Source: Persicaria tinctoria
Taxonomy: Eukaryota; Streptophyta; Magnoliopsida; Caryophyllales; Polygonaceae
Length of the DNA: 64,000 bases
Assembly: GCA_037127255.1 (NCBI GenBank)
Contig: JBANSL010000009.1
Coordinates: forward strand, 14,435,975-14,499,974
Direction: 5' to 3'
This document shows positions 48,369 through 59,979 of this stretch, piece after piece. The translations under genes were made by a program, and so were the position numbers. The stretch's first letter is position 1. Every line of letters begins with the position of its first letter. The notes under the pieces were generated by a model, which saw only the letters and a program-made list of their open reading frames with translations, was not told the origin of the DNA and searched no databases.

Positions 48369-49628
48369 CTATCCGGACGGTCGTGGGATCTGTGCAGCTA
48401 TTTGTCCCACCTGAGTCTCAATGCCTTTCTTCCAGATGTCTAGCTCTCCAAATTTTGTGTTGAAGTTCTGGAGCTGATTGTTGATGGTGTTTGTAGCCTG
48501 CAGGTTATGTGCATGATTTCGGCGCATCTCATCAAGGATCAGCTGCAGATCGTCCTTCTTTTGATCCCTTTCTGGATGTCTTGGAGCTCTGTAGGGTAGA
48601 GGGTTCCTAGGAGGACCCTGGTTCCATTGTGGCTGATAGAACCTTTGATCTCCCATGTAGCGATTTGGACCCCTAGCATAGGCTGCCTCCTCATGTGTCC
48701 GTGCCATCCTGACTTGCTCAGTGTGTGGGCACTCAGTAGTGGTGTGCCGATGTGATCCGCATTCGATGCAAGGTTGATTGACAGATAGATATTTGACTTG
48801 CTTGAGGAGCTTGCGATTCTGATCTCTGTAGAACTGCTCCCTGACATCTGGGTCGATCTCTTTTGCTGGCTCATAGAGTGGTATAGATAGCGCTGGCCTG
48901 GTGTAGGAGTTCTCCTCATAGTTTGCAGTGGACCCATATTTGTTGTCATAATTGGTGAGCTTGTCTAGCACACCCCAGGCGTCAATTGGCGGCATTGTCA
49001 GATACTCATAGCGAGTATACTGGTTGATTATGTCCTTAGTGACTTAATCAAGAGAGTTGAAGAAGATCTCCTGAATGACGTAGGGTGGTTGTCCATGAGT
49101 AGGGCAAGATCGCAGCAGTTCTTTGTAGCGTTCCCATGCCTTTGCCAGCGGTTCCCCAGGTTTCTGTTTGAAGGCGGTGATTTTCTGGCGGAGAAGTGCT
49201 GTTTTGGAGGGTGGGAAGAATTTGTTCAGAAACTTTTTCTCTACTTGGGTCCATGTTGTGAGCGATCTCGGTTTCAGCCATTCCAGCCACTTCAGTGCAG
49301 GCCCAGCGAGAGACCAGCGAAAAGCTTTCATCTTGACATATTCCAAAGTTGTACCTTCAGCAAGAGTACGACATATGTCAGAAAAATTGGTAATATGTTC
49401 AAGAGGACACTCATTAAATTTGCCATAAAAAGCATTATTTGTAAGCTCTATCAAAAATTGATTGCGAATTTCAAAAGAGTTTTCAGGGATAAGAATCGCC
49501 GATTCAGGCACGACGAGAGTTGGATGCATATAATCCTCAGCAGTGGTTGGGTATTGGGCAAGCTCAGAAAAAGTTGTCAATGTCAGGTGGCTGACCAGAA
49601 TGGCGCATACACCTGTAAAGTAACTCAA
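48369..49628 (-). pseudogene. gag: Gag of element B (Athila-like), interrupted by an in-frame stop
   Basis: The frame begins 43 bases downstream of the primer site (49671), as expected for a short-leader Athila element. Residues 60-195 form the retrotransposon-gag capsid region (for example LAGPALKWLEWLKPRS, then KKFLNKFFPPSKTALLRQKI, about 49325-49165). TAA at 49046-49044 interrupts it, and the same frame resumes without a shift. The second part has a zinc knuckle CIECGSHRHTTTEC (CX2CX4HX4C, about 48770-48728) and ends at TAG 48371-48369. All breaks are nonsense changes with no frameshift, a pattern expected from cytosine deamination in methylated DNA. Confidence 0.85.
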
Positions 49629-49670
49629 AGCAGACGTGAGATTTAACTACCTAAGGCGCGAATGATAGCT

Positions 49671-49688
49671 TCCCCGGCAACGGCGCCA
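49671..49688 (-). promoter_or_regulatory. Primer-binding site of element B, tRNA-Asp type
   Basis: Minus strand TGGCGCCGTTGCCGGGGA is complementary to 18 bases at the 3' end of plant tRNA-Asp(GUC), including CCA. It lies three bases inside the LTR and is characteristic of Athila-group elements. Confidence 0.9.
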
Positions 49689-49691
49689 ATT

Positions 49692-51643
49692 TGTTGATAG
49701 GAGGAAATCGAGAATGCAAATTGAAATATAAATAAAGTACAGCAAACCAGATTCCGTCCCTTGCAAATAATTACAAGACTTCCTCCCGATGCAGTAGTGG
49801 GAAGTCAGGATCGATCCACGAGGAAGCATGTCAGCGGATCCTAGGAAACGGAAAATCTCACAGAAGTCGACAACAGGGGCTAGATCTTGACTAGGGTAAG
49901 TCGACAGGAGATCAGGCAAGTCGAACAGCGCAGCAGTCACATGCACTGGTGGTCGATCTCGAGCAGGTCCTACTCGAGATCGAGTAGAGTCTTGGTCGAC
50001 GTCGGTTTGTCTTGTCGAGAACCTGCACACAGAAGCTACAGCGACCTTGGTCGAATATCAGTAGTCGAGATCGAGTAGTGCTAGTCGATCTCGAGTAAAA
50101 CAGAGAATAAAAACGAAGTAAAGTAAATGCAATTTCTTTGGGATTTCGAACTAAACTGTATGTAAAAGACTTCCAAGATTGGGGTTTGCAACAACGATGC
50201 CCAAGCATGCATAAGGAATAGATAAAACAGATAATCATGTGAATTGCATCAAAGGACAAGCTTTCGCCTTTTCCAACAATTAGACAACTCTTTCAAGAAA
50301 CCCTAATTGTCTCTACCGATTTTATGTTTACAATCCAAGTTGTTAGCATGGACCTCCATTAGGTGGGTAATAAACACATAAACAAGTAGTAGATGCTCAA
50401 AACTTGATAAAGGTCGTATCTTTACCTCAAACACGCATGGCTATTGTCGGGCTCGCCCCAATCCTAGAAGTGGGTGGACTACTCGCGCTTCATTGCAACC
50501 TCAGACATCTTTGATTGAAAGGAAATAACAACTTGCATTAAACTAAATTCAAAGACTTTACAATCCCGGCGATCCAACTCTCGTTGAACGCCAAAACCTT
50601 AAAACCTTCGAACACCTAAAACTTCTCTTTGGAACTACTTGCCTCTGACTGGAATTGAATGCTTAGAAATCAGCCCCATGGGCTTTATTTATAGGCCTCT
50701 AAACCTTGCTATTCAAGGATAGAAATCTTTATCTATATCTAAAACTATATCTAAAACTTAAAGATAAATAAAAGCAACAAAGGAATTAAATCTAAAATAG
50801 GGAAATATATCTAAAGTGTCTCAAGTGGATAACTCTTCTTCTTCCATGATGTATCTTGATAGATCGGATAGAATCGGCAAACTTCGAGCCCAAGGAATCC
50901 CACACCGAGTAGAACTGCATCAACGCGTTACGCGGCTTCTGGAACCTTCGTCGATCTCGAGTAGAGCTTACTCGATCTCGAGTAGAATTGTCGTCGACTG
51001 GGCTTGGCTCGGCGTCTCGGGTTGCTGGTCCTCGACAGACTCGGACTTGGTTCCTGGGCTTCATCAATCTCGAGTACCCTTACTCGACATCGAGTAAGGA
51101 TGGCTCGTCGACTATTGTGGCTTGGGCTGGTCAAACAAGTTTTCTCAATGTGCTCGGTCATGGCTCCTCGGCTTTGCCGACCTCGAGTACCTCTTGTCGA
51201 CATCGAGTAAGGATGTCCGAGCATGGTCGGGTAGTCTCTCCTCGGCATCCTCGGGAGGCCTTCTCGACTCCTGGTTGTTTGAGCAGCTTTGTCGACATCG
51301 AGTAATGGCACTCGATCTCGAGTAGGTTGCTGGAGCCGGGTTGTTCGTCTTCGGCTTCTCGACATGATCCTCCTCGATCCTGGAAGATGTCTAGACATGG
51401 CTTGTCGAGATCGACTAAGGCTTGTCGATGTCGAGTAGCTTTGAGCTCCGGTTCTTGGTTCTTGATTTTCTCTCGAAATGGTTCCATATTCTGCAATATT
51501 AAACAGAAACTTATGTAGATCTCCATTTTTGACAAATAAGCATATACTACATAAATCCGACATATTCCCAACCCGAAATATGCCAAATGTAAAGAATATG
51601 GAACTAAAATATGCATAAAGACATGGCTACTTTGGAGACATCA
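49692..51643 (-). repeat. 5' LTR of element B
   Basis: 1,952 bp, nearly identical to 31558-33510. Same pairs of TCGAnnTCGAGTA words near 49950-50100 and 50945-51440. The nearly equal LTRs suggest a fairly recent insertion despite the four nonsense changes in gag-protease, which may have been inherited from a replicating defective parent. Confidence 0.9.
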
Positions 51644-53529
51644 CGATGGCGCGTCGGATCTGCGTCGGACGGGAATGAGTACTGAAGAGTCTATAAGGCG
51701 ATGAATAATACTCTAGAAGGGGGGGGGGGGGATGAATAGAGTATGAACGATTTTGGCAACAATAGAAATTTAATGCAACTTGTCAAGACCTTGATATAGG
51801 CTATCAGGACTTGACAAAGTGAAATCGAATACGATAATGTAAATGCGTAGGATTCAAACACTTCTTATTTCACTTCACTGGAGCCTAGAACTTCCTAGAG
51901 AAACTACCCTTTCTCTATACAAAGCCTCGCCACTTCTATTCTAGCTCTCAACCTTACAAGTGAAATAAAAGCTCACACCACACACCAAGTGTGCTTGATC
52001 GAGTATAAAATACTCTAAGTGTAAAATGAATGACTTGTACAATAAGTGCTAGTGTTTCTCTCAACTCTTAAACAATGAACAACACTTAGGCTTTTAGAGA
52101 ATGTAAGAGAAACTGGAGATGACGAATGCTTTAGGATGCTATGATTGCTCGAGTGCTTGCTTAGATGATTGTCATCCTTTTTCCTTCGTCTTTATATAGT
52201 CGAAAGACTTTGAGAGCTTCTTAGAGGGATGACCGTTTGAATTTCAAATTCTTTCCAAGACATTTGAATTCTTTCCAGAAGTGATCCTTCCGTTTGTGTG
52301 CTTTCCAAGATTGTTCCTTCAATCTTCTTCATGATCACGTATGATCAAATATGGATCGGTTCTTTCCTTGTATGGCAAATGAAATCCTAAAAGAACATAC
52401 ATAATGTATCTAGCACACAAAATGGGTTAGATGAGAAACACATATATAAATCGATTAAGACCAAATCATAGCCCAAGATAAAGCCCATTATAATTTAGGC
52501 CAACAAGGTTGGCCTCGGACATTTCCTGTGAGAGAACAAATTAATAGAGAAATGCATAAGTGATTATCCAAACATTTGAGTCTGGGTTTCAAGACCTTAA
52601 AACCCAGCCTTTTGTCTTTCATCATCCTTTAGATCACCTGCACGTTAGGTCTCAAGATCACCTACGATGGTAGAGCTTGAGGATGGTTTTGATCAGAAAC
52701 GAAGGAGAACGGTTTACCGGAACCTTACTCGCGCTCAACAAGGCAGGTGGTGCTTCGGTGGCTCGCCGGTGGCTCCGATGGTCCCTAGGAGGGTCCTGGG
52801 TGGCATTGGACGGCTCAGGATGCTGTTGGTGACTCTAAGGATTGGTCGAGGGCTGCTGATGGTCCTTAGGTGGAAGGAGAACGAAGGAGAAAGAGGTGGG
52901 CTTGGTTTGCTTCTTGCCGCAAAACAGGGGAAGGAAGAGCTTCGGTGGTAGTGTTGTGAGCTCTCATCCAATCGTTGGCTTCGTCGGACGTCGGCCTCGC
53001 GATGAGGAGGTGGTGTTTCTGGTGTCGATGGGTAGTGGTGATGAAGAGAAACGGTGATGGTGTTGACGGTGAGCACGAGAAGATGAAGGAGGGAGTGGGA
53101 GATGGTGAGCAGAAGAGGGTGATGGAGAATGACAGTGATGGGGAGGGATGGTGAATGAGATGGATGTGTGTTGCATCAATATAGGAGAGGAGTGGGTATG
53201 GTAGGAGAAGAGGGCAGGTAAGGTAGTGTGTGGAAGTGGTTAAACAAATACCCGGAAATAAATCTCGAATACGCGAATTTCGAATCTCGAAATTAGTTCA
53301 CGAATGTTAGTTTCCCCAAATCCCTCTCTCGATCAATTAAATTTTTAAAAATTGACAAGAATATCGCCATCTGATAATTATTTTCAATTTCTGAGGTAAA
53401 AGGACGGAAATCGTTCATCAAATTTTATATTACAGTCGGAATCCGCTAAACGAGCTTTTAATTCGATTTAAATTCATTTTTAATTTCCTTTTTCCAAAAA
53501 ATTAGGATTTGAAAATCCGAGCCTTTACA
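51644..53529 (-). repeat. 5' LTR of element C, second part
   Basis: Resumes at GATGGCGCGTCGGATCTGCG, matching 22430 onward in the 3' LTR, is interrupted at 51683-52660, and ends GAGCCTTTACA at 53529, followed by the target duplication CTTGG. Confidence 0.9.
51683..52660. mobile_element. Unidentified 978-bp insertion, probable solo LTR
   Basis: The 3' LTR of C is continuous here (GAATGAGTACGATGGTAG at about 22458), so this DNA is inserted. It begins TGAAGAGTC and ends CAAGATCA. Flanks AGTAC and CCTAC agree at three of five bases, so a target duplication is only suggested. A run of 13 G lies at 51719-51731 and a TATATAG at about 52193. No coding content and no recognised family. Confidence 0.6.
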
Positions 53530-53973
53530 CTTGGGGGCAAAGGGGATGGACACTCCACTTCTTTTTACAAATTTTTGAACACTCCCCTCCTTAGAGCAAC
53601 TTTTTATGATATTTTTCAAATTGACCCTTTCAAAAACAAGTAAAGAATAATAAAGACAATTTAACTTAATTAGTTGGTAAGGAGAAATATTTATTAAGTT
53701 GATGTCATTGGTTCTGAATAGGTAAATATTTAGCTGATGTGGTGTAAAACCACAAAACGAAAGTTACAAAAGAAGTGTAAGACCAAACCTTGGGTCTTAC
53801 GTAAGAGGGATTATACCAAAGACGTCAAAAGACCCCCCTATGCCCACCAAAAGTCTAACAAAAGACCAAGTAACTAGCAACCTAACCGAGCACCCACTAT
53901 CATATCCATTCTATAGCTACGCCTCCTTTTCACTCCCACAATTTCGATCCACTACATATAACATAAACAATAA
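53530..53973. other. Host flank of element C and possible LINE 3' region
   Basis: No gene. The left part continues the host sequence interrupted by C (GGGGG-rich, then AT-rich). The right part may be the 3' untranslated region of the minus-strand LINE, but no poly(A) tail marks the boundary. A short plus-strand frame at 53840-54070 is without recognisable content. Confidence 0.6.
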
Positions 53974-56769
53974 CTATCCCCCCTCTCGATCCAACCTTGC
54001 CATGCTAGCTTTGCCTTCGCACAACATGGAAAGACGGGATCGACATCTGGCTATAATAAACTCGGAATAATGTGCAATATTAAATGGTTCATTACAAAAT
54101 AAAGGCATGTTTCTTGCAGCCCATGTAAAGTAAATAGTGGCTTGAAACGCCATGAGTTTCTTCTGGAACATCTTCAATTTCTAGTTCTTGGGCGGCTCAC
54201 TTGCAAACCATTGGAGCCACTCCCCAATCGTGGCAAACCGGACAGAAATACCCACCCAAGAGAATACCTGCTGCTGCACAGCCGTGATCGTTGGGCACCT
54301 GAACCAGAGATGGTCTTCGCTTTCCTCTTCTAACCGACAAAGGGAACATTCAGCAACTCCTACATCCATCCAGTGCTTCAGCCTCCGACCAGTCTGTAAG
54401 CGCTTCTGGGTAGCCAACCAAGTGATGAAGGCCCATTTTCTATTTTGCATTTTACCCCATAGCAACCCTCCCCAATCAACTTCTTGCCCTTTCATTATGA
54501 ATACATTGTAGAGCTTAGAGCATGAAAGTTTTCCACCTGAGTCAAGAAGGCTGGACAGGTCGAAAGCATCAAAATCCTCTTCAGCAAGGGATGCCGACAG
54601 CTCCTCCTTAATATGTAATATAGATTTCCAAAGCCAAGTGTCATCTCGTTTCAGGTTCACCTCACTTCTGAAATCTCCGTTAAGATTATTCTGCAAACAC
54701 CATTTGTTCCAAATGGATGGCTTTTGTAGAACAATATCACCCCAGAGTTTAGCAAACACACTTTTGTTCCAAGCTTGGAGCTCTCTGATGTTCAATCCCC
54801 CTTCCTCATATGGTTTTGTGACCGTATCCCATGATACCAGATGCTTTTTGCCATTTATACTCCCGTTCCAGAGGAATCTTATCAACATACCTTCCACCTT
54901 ATCAATTACTCCTTTAGGGAGTATTGTAGCTTGGCTCCAAAATGTCTGAACACCCATGCAAACCGCACGGATCAGCTGAAGCCTTCCAGCATACGACAAA
55001 CACCTAGCTGTCCAGCTTTGAATAAGCCCCCCAATCTTGTCATACAGAGCACCATATTCATGGACGAGAGTTTTTCTAAAGCTTAGTGGAATACCGAGAT
55101 ACTTGACAGGTAGAGTCCCACAAACAAAACCCAGAATCTCAATTATACCTGCTGCAACCTCAGGCTTGCAACCAACAATGTACATCACGCTCTTATCGGC
55201 GTTCGCTCTCAATCCCGATATCTCAAAGAACTTGTCAAGGCAACTTTTCAAAGTTCTCACAGAATGCAGATCCCCATGACAAAAGATGAGTAAATCATCA
55301 GCAAAGGCAAGGTGAACCAACCTCAATCCTTTGCACTTAGGATGGAACTTGAAACCAGCTTCGCTGGTGGCCTTGGTGAGCATACGACTAAGAATTTCCA
55401 TACAAAGCACAAAGAGATAGGGAGAGAGGGGATCACCCTGCCTCAACCCTCTCTTACCCTTGAAGAACCCTTCCGGAGCACCATTTATGATTATGGAGAA
55501 AGAGGTAGACGTGACACATTCCATTATCAAGTTTATCAGCCTCGGTGGGAACTCAAAATAGACAAGTGCAGCTCTGATGAAGTCCCAACTCAAGTAATCG
55601 TATGCTTTCTGAAGATCCACTTTCAATGTACATCTAGGTGAGGAGCCTTTACAACCATATCCTTTTACAATTTCAGTGGCTATAGCACTGTTGTGAGCAA
55701 GAGAGCGCCCCAGTATAAATGCTCCTTGACTATCAGAGATCATGTTGCCAAGCATATGTTTAATACGGCCAGCAAGGATCTTTGTTACCACCTTGAGGAT
55801 GGTATTACAGCATGAAATATGCCTCAGATCCTTGACAAAATTGGGATTGGCAACTTTTGGAACAAGAGAAACAAAAGTGGAGTTCAACTGTTTGAGAAGT
55901 TTCCCATGTCTGAAGATTTCCCTAACAGCCTCACAGGTATCAACACCTACTATTTTCCAAGCATCTTTAAAAAATTGGCTTCCGAAGCCATCTGGACCGG
56001 GAGACTTGTTAGCACCTATCAATCAAACAGCTTTACGAATCTCATCATATGATCGCAAAATCTCCGCAGCTGTTCTTTGATTCTCATCAAATACCAATCC
56101 AGTTTCAATATCCAAATGCGCCCCCATAGGGGAATCTGTAGCCAGTAGCTCCTGAAAGAATCTTAGAATGTGCTGACGGATATTATCTTCTGATCCTATC
56201 TCACGACCATCATCATACTTCATGAACACCACAACATTTCTAGTCCGCCTTTCCTTCACAGTTCTGTAGAATATGGAGGACGTCTCCTCCCCCATTGTGA
56301 GCCAATGGAGCTTTGCTCTTTGAGTAGTTAAGCTCACCAGACGAGCAACATTCTGTCTTAACTCTGCCTCAGCAGCAGCTATCTGGCCCTCAAGTGCTGA
56401 GTTGCATTTATCTGTTTGCGCACAAATATGTAGATCATGAAGAGCTCGCTTGTTCAGCTTTATTCGAGTCTGCAACTCTAGAAAACGAGCCTTATCCCAT
56501 GGCTTAAGAGCGTCTTTGACACTCTTCAATTTCTGCACTAGCTTATATTGCTTCGAGCCAACCACATCTGGTGTCCAAGCAGCCCTTATCAGTGCCTCAA
56601 ACTCCACCTCTTTCCCCCAGAAATTTTTATATTTAAATGGGTACTTTCTCCTGCGCACATCATCTCTAATGAGAACAACACCCGGGGAGTGATATGAGAT
56701 GACGGGAGTGTCAAAGAAAGCTTTTGAGTTGCTAAAAGAGTCCATCCAGCAATCATTTAACAAGACCCT
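53974..56769 (-). pseudogene. Plant LINE (L1-like) ORF2 remnant: reverse transcriptase and C-terminal zinc-binding region
   Basis: A single reading frame extends from the right edge to TAG-free DNA ending at 53974, broken by TGA at 56025-56023 and TAG at 54183-54181. From the N-terminus: the last residues of the endonuclease (SYHSPGVV, about 56695), a coiled linker, then RT. RT motifs within the 613-residue open segment are SPGPDGF (7-13), KVDLQKAYDYLSW (134-146, first catalytic aspartate), RGLRQGDPLSPYLF (191-204) and FADDLLIF (240-247, catalytic pair). The zinc-binding RT-associated region WGGLLWGKMQNRKWAFITWL and CSLCRLEEESEDHLWFRC is at about residues 510-585. After the TAG the same frame continues as a typical LINE C-terminus (QATIYFTWAARN). 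The endonuclease is cut off at 56769 by element D. Confidence 0.9.
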
Positions 56770-59700
56770 TGTAAAGGCCCGGATTTTTTAATCCTAATTC
56801 TCGGAAAAAGAAATGAAATATGAATTTAAGTCGGGTTAACTAAAATCTCTTAAAATGAATTCCGGCATATAATTATTTTAAAGGGGCTTTCATTCAGATT
56901 TATTTTCGCTTTCGCTTGCTAAAATTTGAAAGTATAATATAATTTTATTATTTGATTCAGTTCGAGAATTCGATTTCAATTTGAAGTTTTGAGCTTTATA
57001 TCTTTTGAGTCGGGATTGTGTTAGAGAGCGGGTTTCGGGTTTGATTTCGTCGGGATTTCAATTATTAATTGTGGTGACCCATTTCCCCCTATTTCAAATT
57101 CCTTTTCTTTTCTTATTTCTTTCCTCTCTCTCTCCCTCTCTCTCTCTCTCTCTCACCCGTTGCCAGCTACCCATTGCTGCTCAAATTTGTCTTCTTCTTC
57201 CTGCTAAACAAACATCACACACACATTGCTCCCTCACACCCAGCTGTTCACCCGGTTTTGTCCGTATGTCTCTAGAAATTGGACAACCCAAACCCTAGGC
57301 CTTATCCACAGATCAGCCAAGCCGCCATCACCTCCTTCTCATCTCTTTCACTCAGCTCCCAAAACAGCCACCAAGACACTCCTCTTCCTCCATGTTGCCG
57401 ATATTCAAACCACCCCTTTTTGTCCCATGAGCCAAGCCAAAACACAAGTAAGCAACCGCCACCATCTCCCTATTTTTCTGTAGAATCGGCGAGCCTTCAC
57501 TGCCCCTCGCTCAGCCTCGCAGCCACCACCGTCTGCACCACCATCGTCGAGTCGGAGAAGCCACATCACAACGCTCCCCTGTTCTTGCCGCGTGAAGGAG
57601 AAGAGGAGGACTCCTCCATCTCCTCCTTGCACGAGCCCAGCAGTAGATCTCCGACGACTGAGACGAAGACCGAGTCCAGGCGCGCCACCGGCGAGCCGCT
57701 CTGCGCATCTGCTCTCCCGTCAAGGTCTAGTTTCGGTTTCACATCGAATTCGATTCCAATGATCTCCAATCCGGTTTTGCTCATTCCTCTCCTCACCCAG
57801 GTCTCAATCGAATCTCTCTCGGGATCTCGCAGGCGGACGACCGCCATTGACGTCGGAGTCCTTCCTTGGAGACGCGCGGTGAGTCTTCCTTCTCTCCCTT
57901 CTTCTGTGCGTCGCTTTCTGCTCTCGGGGTGGGTATTGTTCGGAATGGTGCATCGGTCCGATGGGGATTGGTCTGAGGTCGGAAGGAAGGTCGTTGGTGG
58001 CCTGGTCTTCTCCTTCTCGCTTCTTTTCCCGTCGCCGTTTCTCTGTTGTTCCAAGGTTGAAGAAGGGTTCAGATTGGGAGGTTTCTGGGCCTATTTTTTT
58101 TTGGGCTTCTTTCCGGGTTTTGCGCCAGATCCGGGTCATCTTCTTTCCCCCTTTTCATTCCTTCATCCTGGGTTCGGGTCGGGTTAAATTATCCGGGTTT
58201 CCCTTTTCCTTCCAGATTTCAGTGAGGAGTAAATGTTGGATCCAGTTTTCATTTCGGATTGGGCTGTCGGTTTGGGCTGTTGAGTTGGGCCTTTTATTGT
58301 CATTGTATTGGTTATATATTGATTATGTTATATGTTGTTTGTTATAATATGTTAGTATGTAGTTTTACATAAATGCTTTATTAGATTAGTATTACTATAT
58401 GTTATTTCTAGAGTTTGTGATAACATTTTTCTGATTTTATTATTATATATATAATAAAATGGTTTAAAAGAGACATTATTAAGATATGTATTTTGTGATG
58501 TTTAAATATGTACTTTTAGGGATTCTAAAATAATTTATTGGCTCGGATCATAATTATGGTTGTGAGGAGAATTTAATTTTGATATTTTATTTAGTTAAGC
58601 ATTGTTTGATAAACTATTTAAAAAGAGATTTTAAGTTCGGAAATGTTTTTAAGGATTTGTGGTTTGGAAAATCAAAATGCCGGAATTAATTCTATAATAT
58701 GATTTCGAGGTATTGGTTTTAAGGTTTAAATGTTTAATGTCGGGATTTTGTTTTGGCTTGATAATGTTGGTTTTGAGAAGGAAATTCGAAGAATGATTTT
58801 GGTTGATGTTGATCATATCGGAAAGGTTTTGGAAAATGGTTTTATCGTCGATTGGTTTTGAGGATATTGAGAACTTGGGTTCGTGAGTGTGAGAATGTTG
58901 GTCAGTATCTTATGAAAATGGCTTGATGATAGGTGTGTATTGCTTTTGGATTGCTTTGGACTTGCAATTGGGCCCTTGCTTGCGTTATTTTGCTATTCTG
59001 CATCTTCAGGTAAGTTCCCTAGGGGGCTTACTCAGGTTGGACATTCATGCATGTTGTTGCATTTTATGTTAGGTGTTGCATATGCATAAAAGCATGCCAT
59101 GTAGTATCATATTTAGGTTGCACTAATTGATTGAGCATCTGTTTACTTTATGCGTTTGAAACAGAACGACTGTTATCTGTGATAGTCCTAGAGTCTTTGC
59201 TAGGGTCATAGGGTAGCCCAGCCTCATCGGGTACCCTGAGTCAATCGAGTCATGAACTTCCTTATATTATGCCTGCGGGCTTTATTGTGGAGCGGGTTAG
59301 GCATGCGTGCCCCCCGATTATGAATGAATGCATTCACGAGCTGGCCAGTCTCCACCTATCGGAAGAGGTGGAGGTAGGAGAGGGATATGCTACTTGGCGT
59401 TGTCTTGGGCCCTTTACAGTATTTCTGCACATTATTATGAAATAGGAGCATGCTAGTGTGTTTGAATTTCGTACTGCATTAGAGCATCTTTATTAGGTAT
59501 AGCACATACTATGTGGCCTCAGCGAGGACTGCCGGTCCCGCATGAGTGGCTCGATCTGATTCCTTTCCCCGTTCTTTTTTTAAAGGTATTCTCTGCAGAT
59601 TTGAGTGCTCGATGTCTATATGACGGGGTTTCTTTTTGGTGAATCGAAGAATCTAGCTAATACCCTAATTTAGTAAAATGGTAATTACACACTTATGTTT

Positions 59701-59963
59701 TGGTTTGACCCGGCCCTGCCGTGGCGCTTTGTATCTGAATTTTGCTTCCGTCTTGCTTCCGTTTGAAATGAATTTCGCGAGTTAGTCCCTAGGACAGGTT
59801 AAGGGTACCCAACGACCCTTCGAGGTTTTTAGGGTTTGAAATCCCTCTTTATACTGATCTCAAAAGCGTTTGAAACCTTGACCCGTACCTGGATTGCAAG
59901 ATCCGAACAAGGGTTTTCATCCCTTGAAACGTAACCCGAAAATTATAATTCTGGGCCGTTACA
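56770..59963 (+). repeat. 5' LTR of element D
   Basis: 3,194 bp. A pyrimidine-rich CT tract lies at about 57110-57154, followed by an exon-like GC-rich region with a 302-codon frame (57279-58187) lacking any recognisable domain. Sense-strand donor-like sites are GCG|GTGAGT at 57879-57884 and CAG|GTAAGT at 59008-59015, at the same relative positions as in the other family LTRs. A block GGTGTTGCATATGCATAAAA (about 59071-59090) is shared with all family LTRs. Confidence 0.9.
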
Positions 59964-59967
59964 AAGA

Positions 59968-59979
59968 TGGTATCAGAGC
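59968..59979 (+). promoter_or_regulatory. Primer-binding site, initiator tRNA-Met type (element D)
   Basis: TGGTATCAGAGC four bases after the LTR end (ACA, then AAGA). Confidence 0.95.

Larger units (their letters stand above)
31558..51643 (-). mobile_element. Element B: Athila-like Ty3 retrotransposon carrying only gag and protease, inserted in the 5' LTR of C
   Basis: LTRs 31558-33510 and 49692-51643, each about 1.95 kb, starting TGTTGATAGG and ending GGAGACATCA, almost identical to each other. Target duplications are CAATG (31553-31557) and CGATG (51644-51648), one mismatch. The primer site matches tRNA-Asp. With the nested element A removed, the internal region is about 5 kb and contains gag and protease but no RT, RNase H or integrase, so it is non-autonomous. 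Confidence 0.9.
19920..53529 (-). mobile_element. Element C: LARD-like non-autonomous LTR retrotransposon, interrupted by nested insertions
   Basis: 3' LTR 19920-23314, internal 23315-28970, 5' LTR starting 28971 and, after the B insertion, ending 53529. Target duplications are ATTGG (19915-19919) and CTTGG (53530-53534), one mismatch; the duplicated copy at 7246-7250 still reads CTTGG. Primer site is tRNA-Met. The 5.6-kb internal region has no gag or pol, so proteins must come from another element; E1-like elements share its LTR ends and leader. Insertions in it: two MITEs, a solo LTR, a probable solo LTR, and element B. Confidence 0.9.

Noticed and set aside
57279..58187. 302-codon plus-strand open frame in the D LTR
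   Set aside because: Serine/proline-rich and without a recognisable domain; spans a conserved donor-like site (57879), and no equivalent frame is seen in A, C or the solo LTR.
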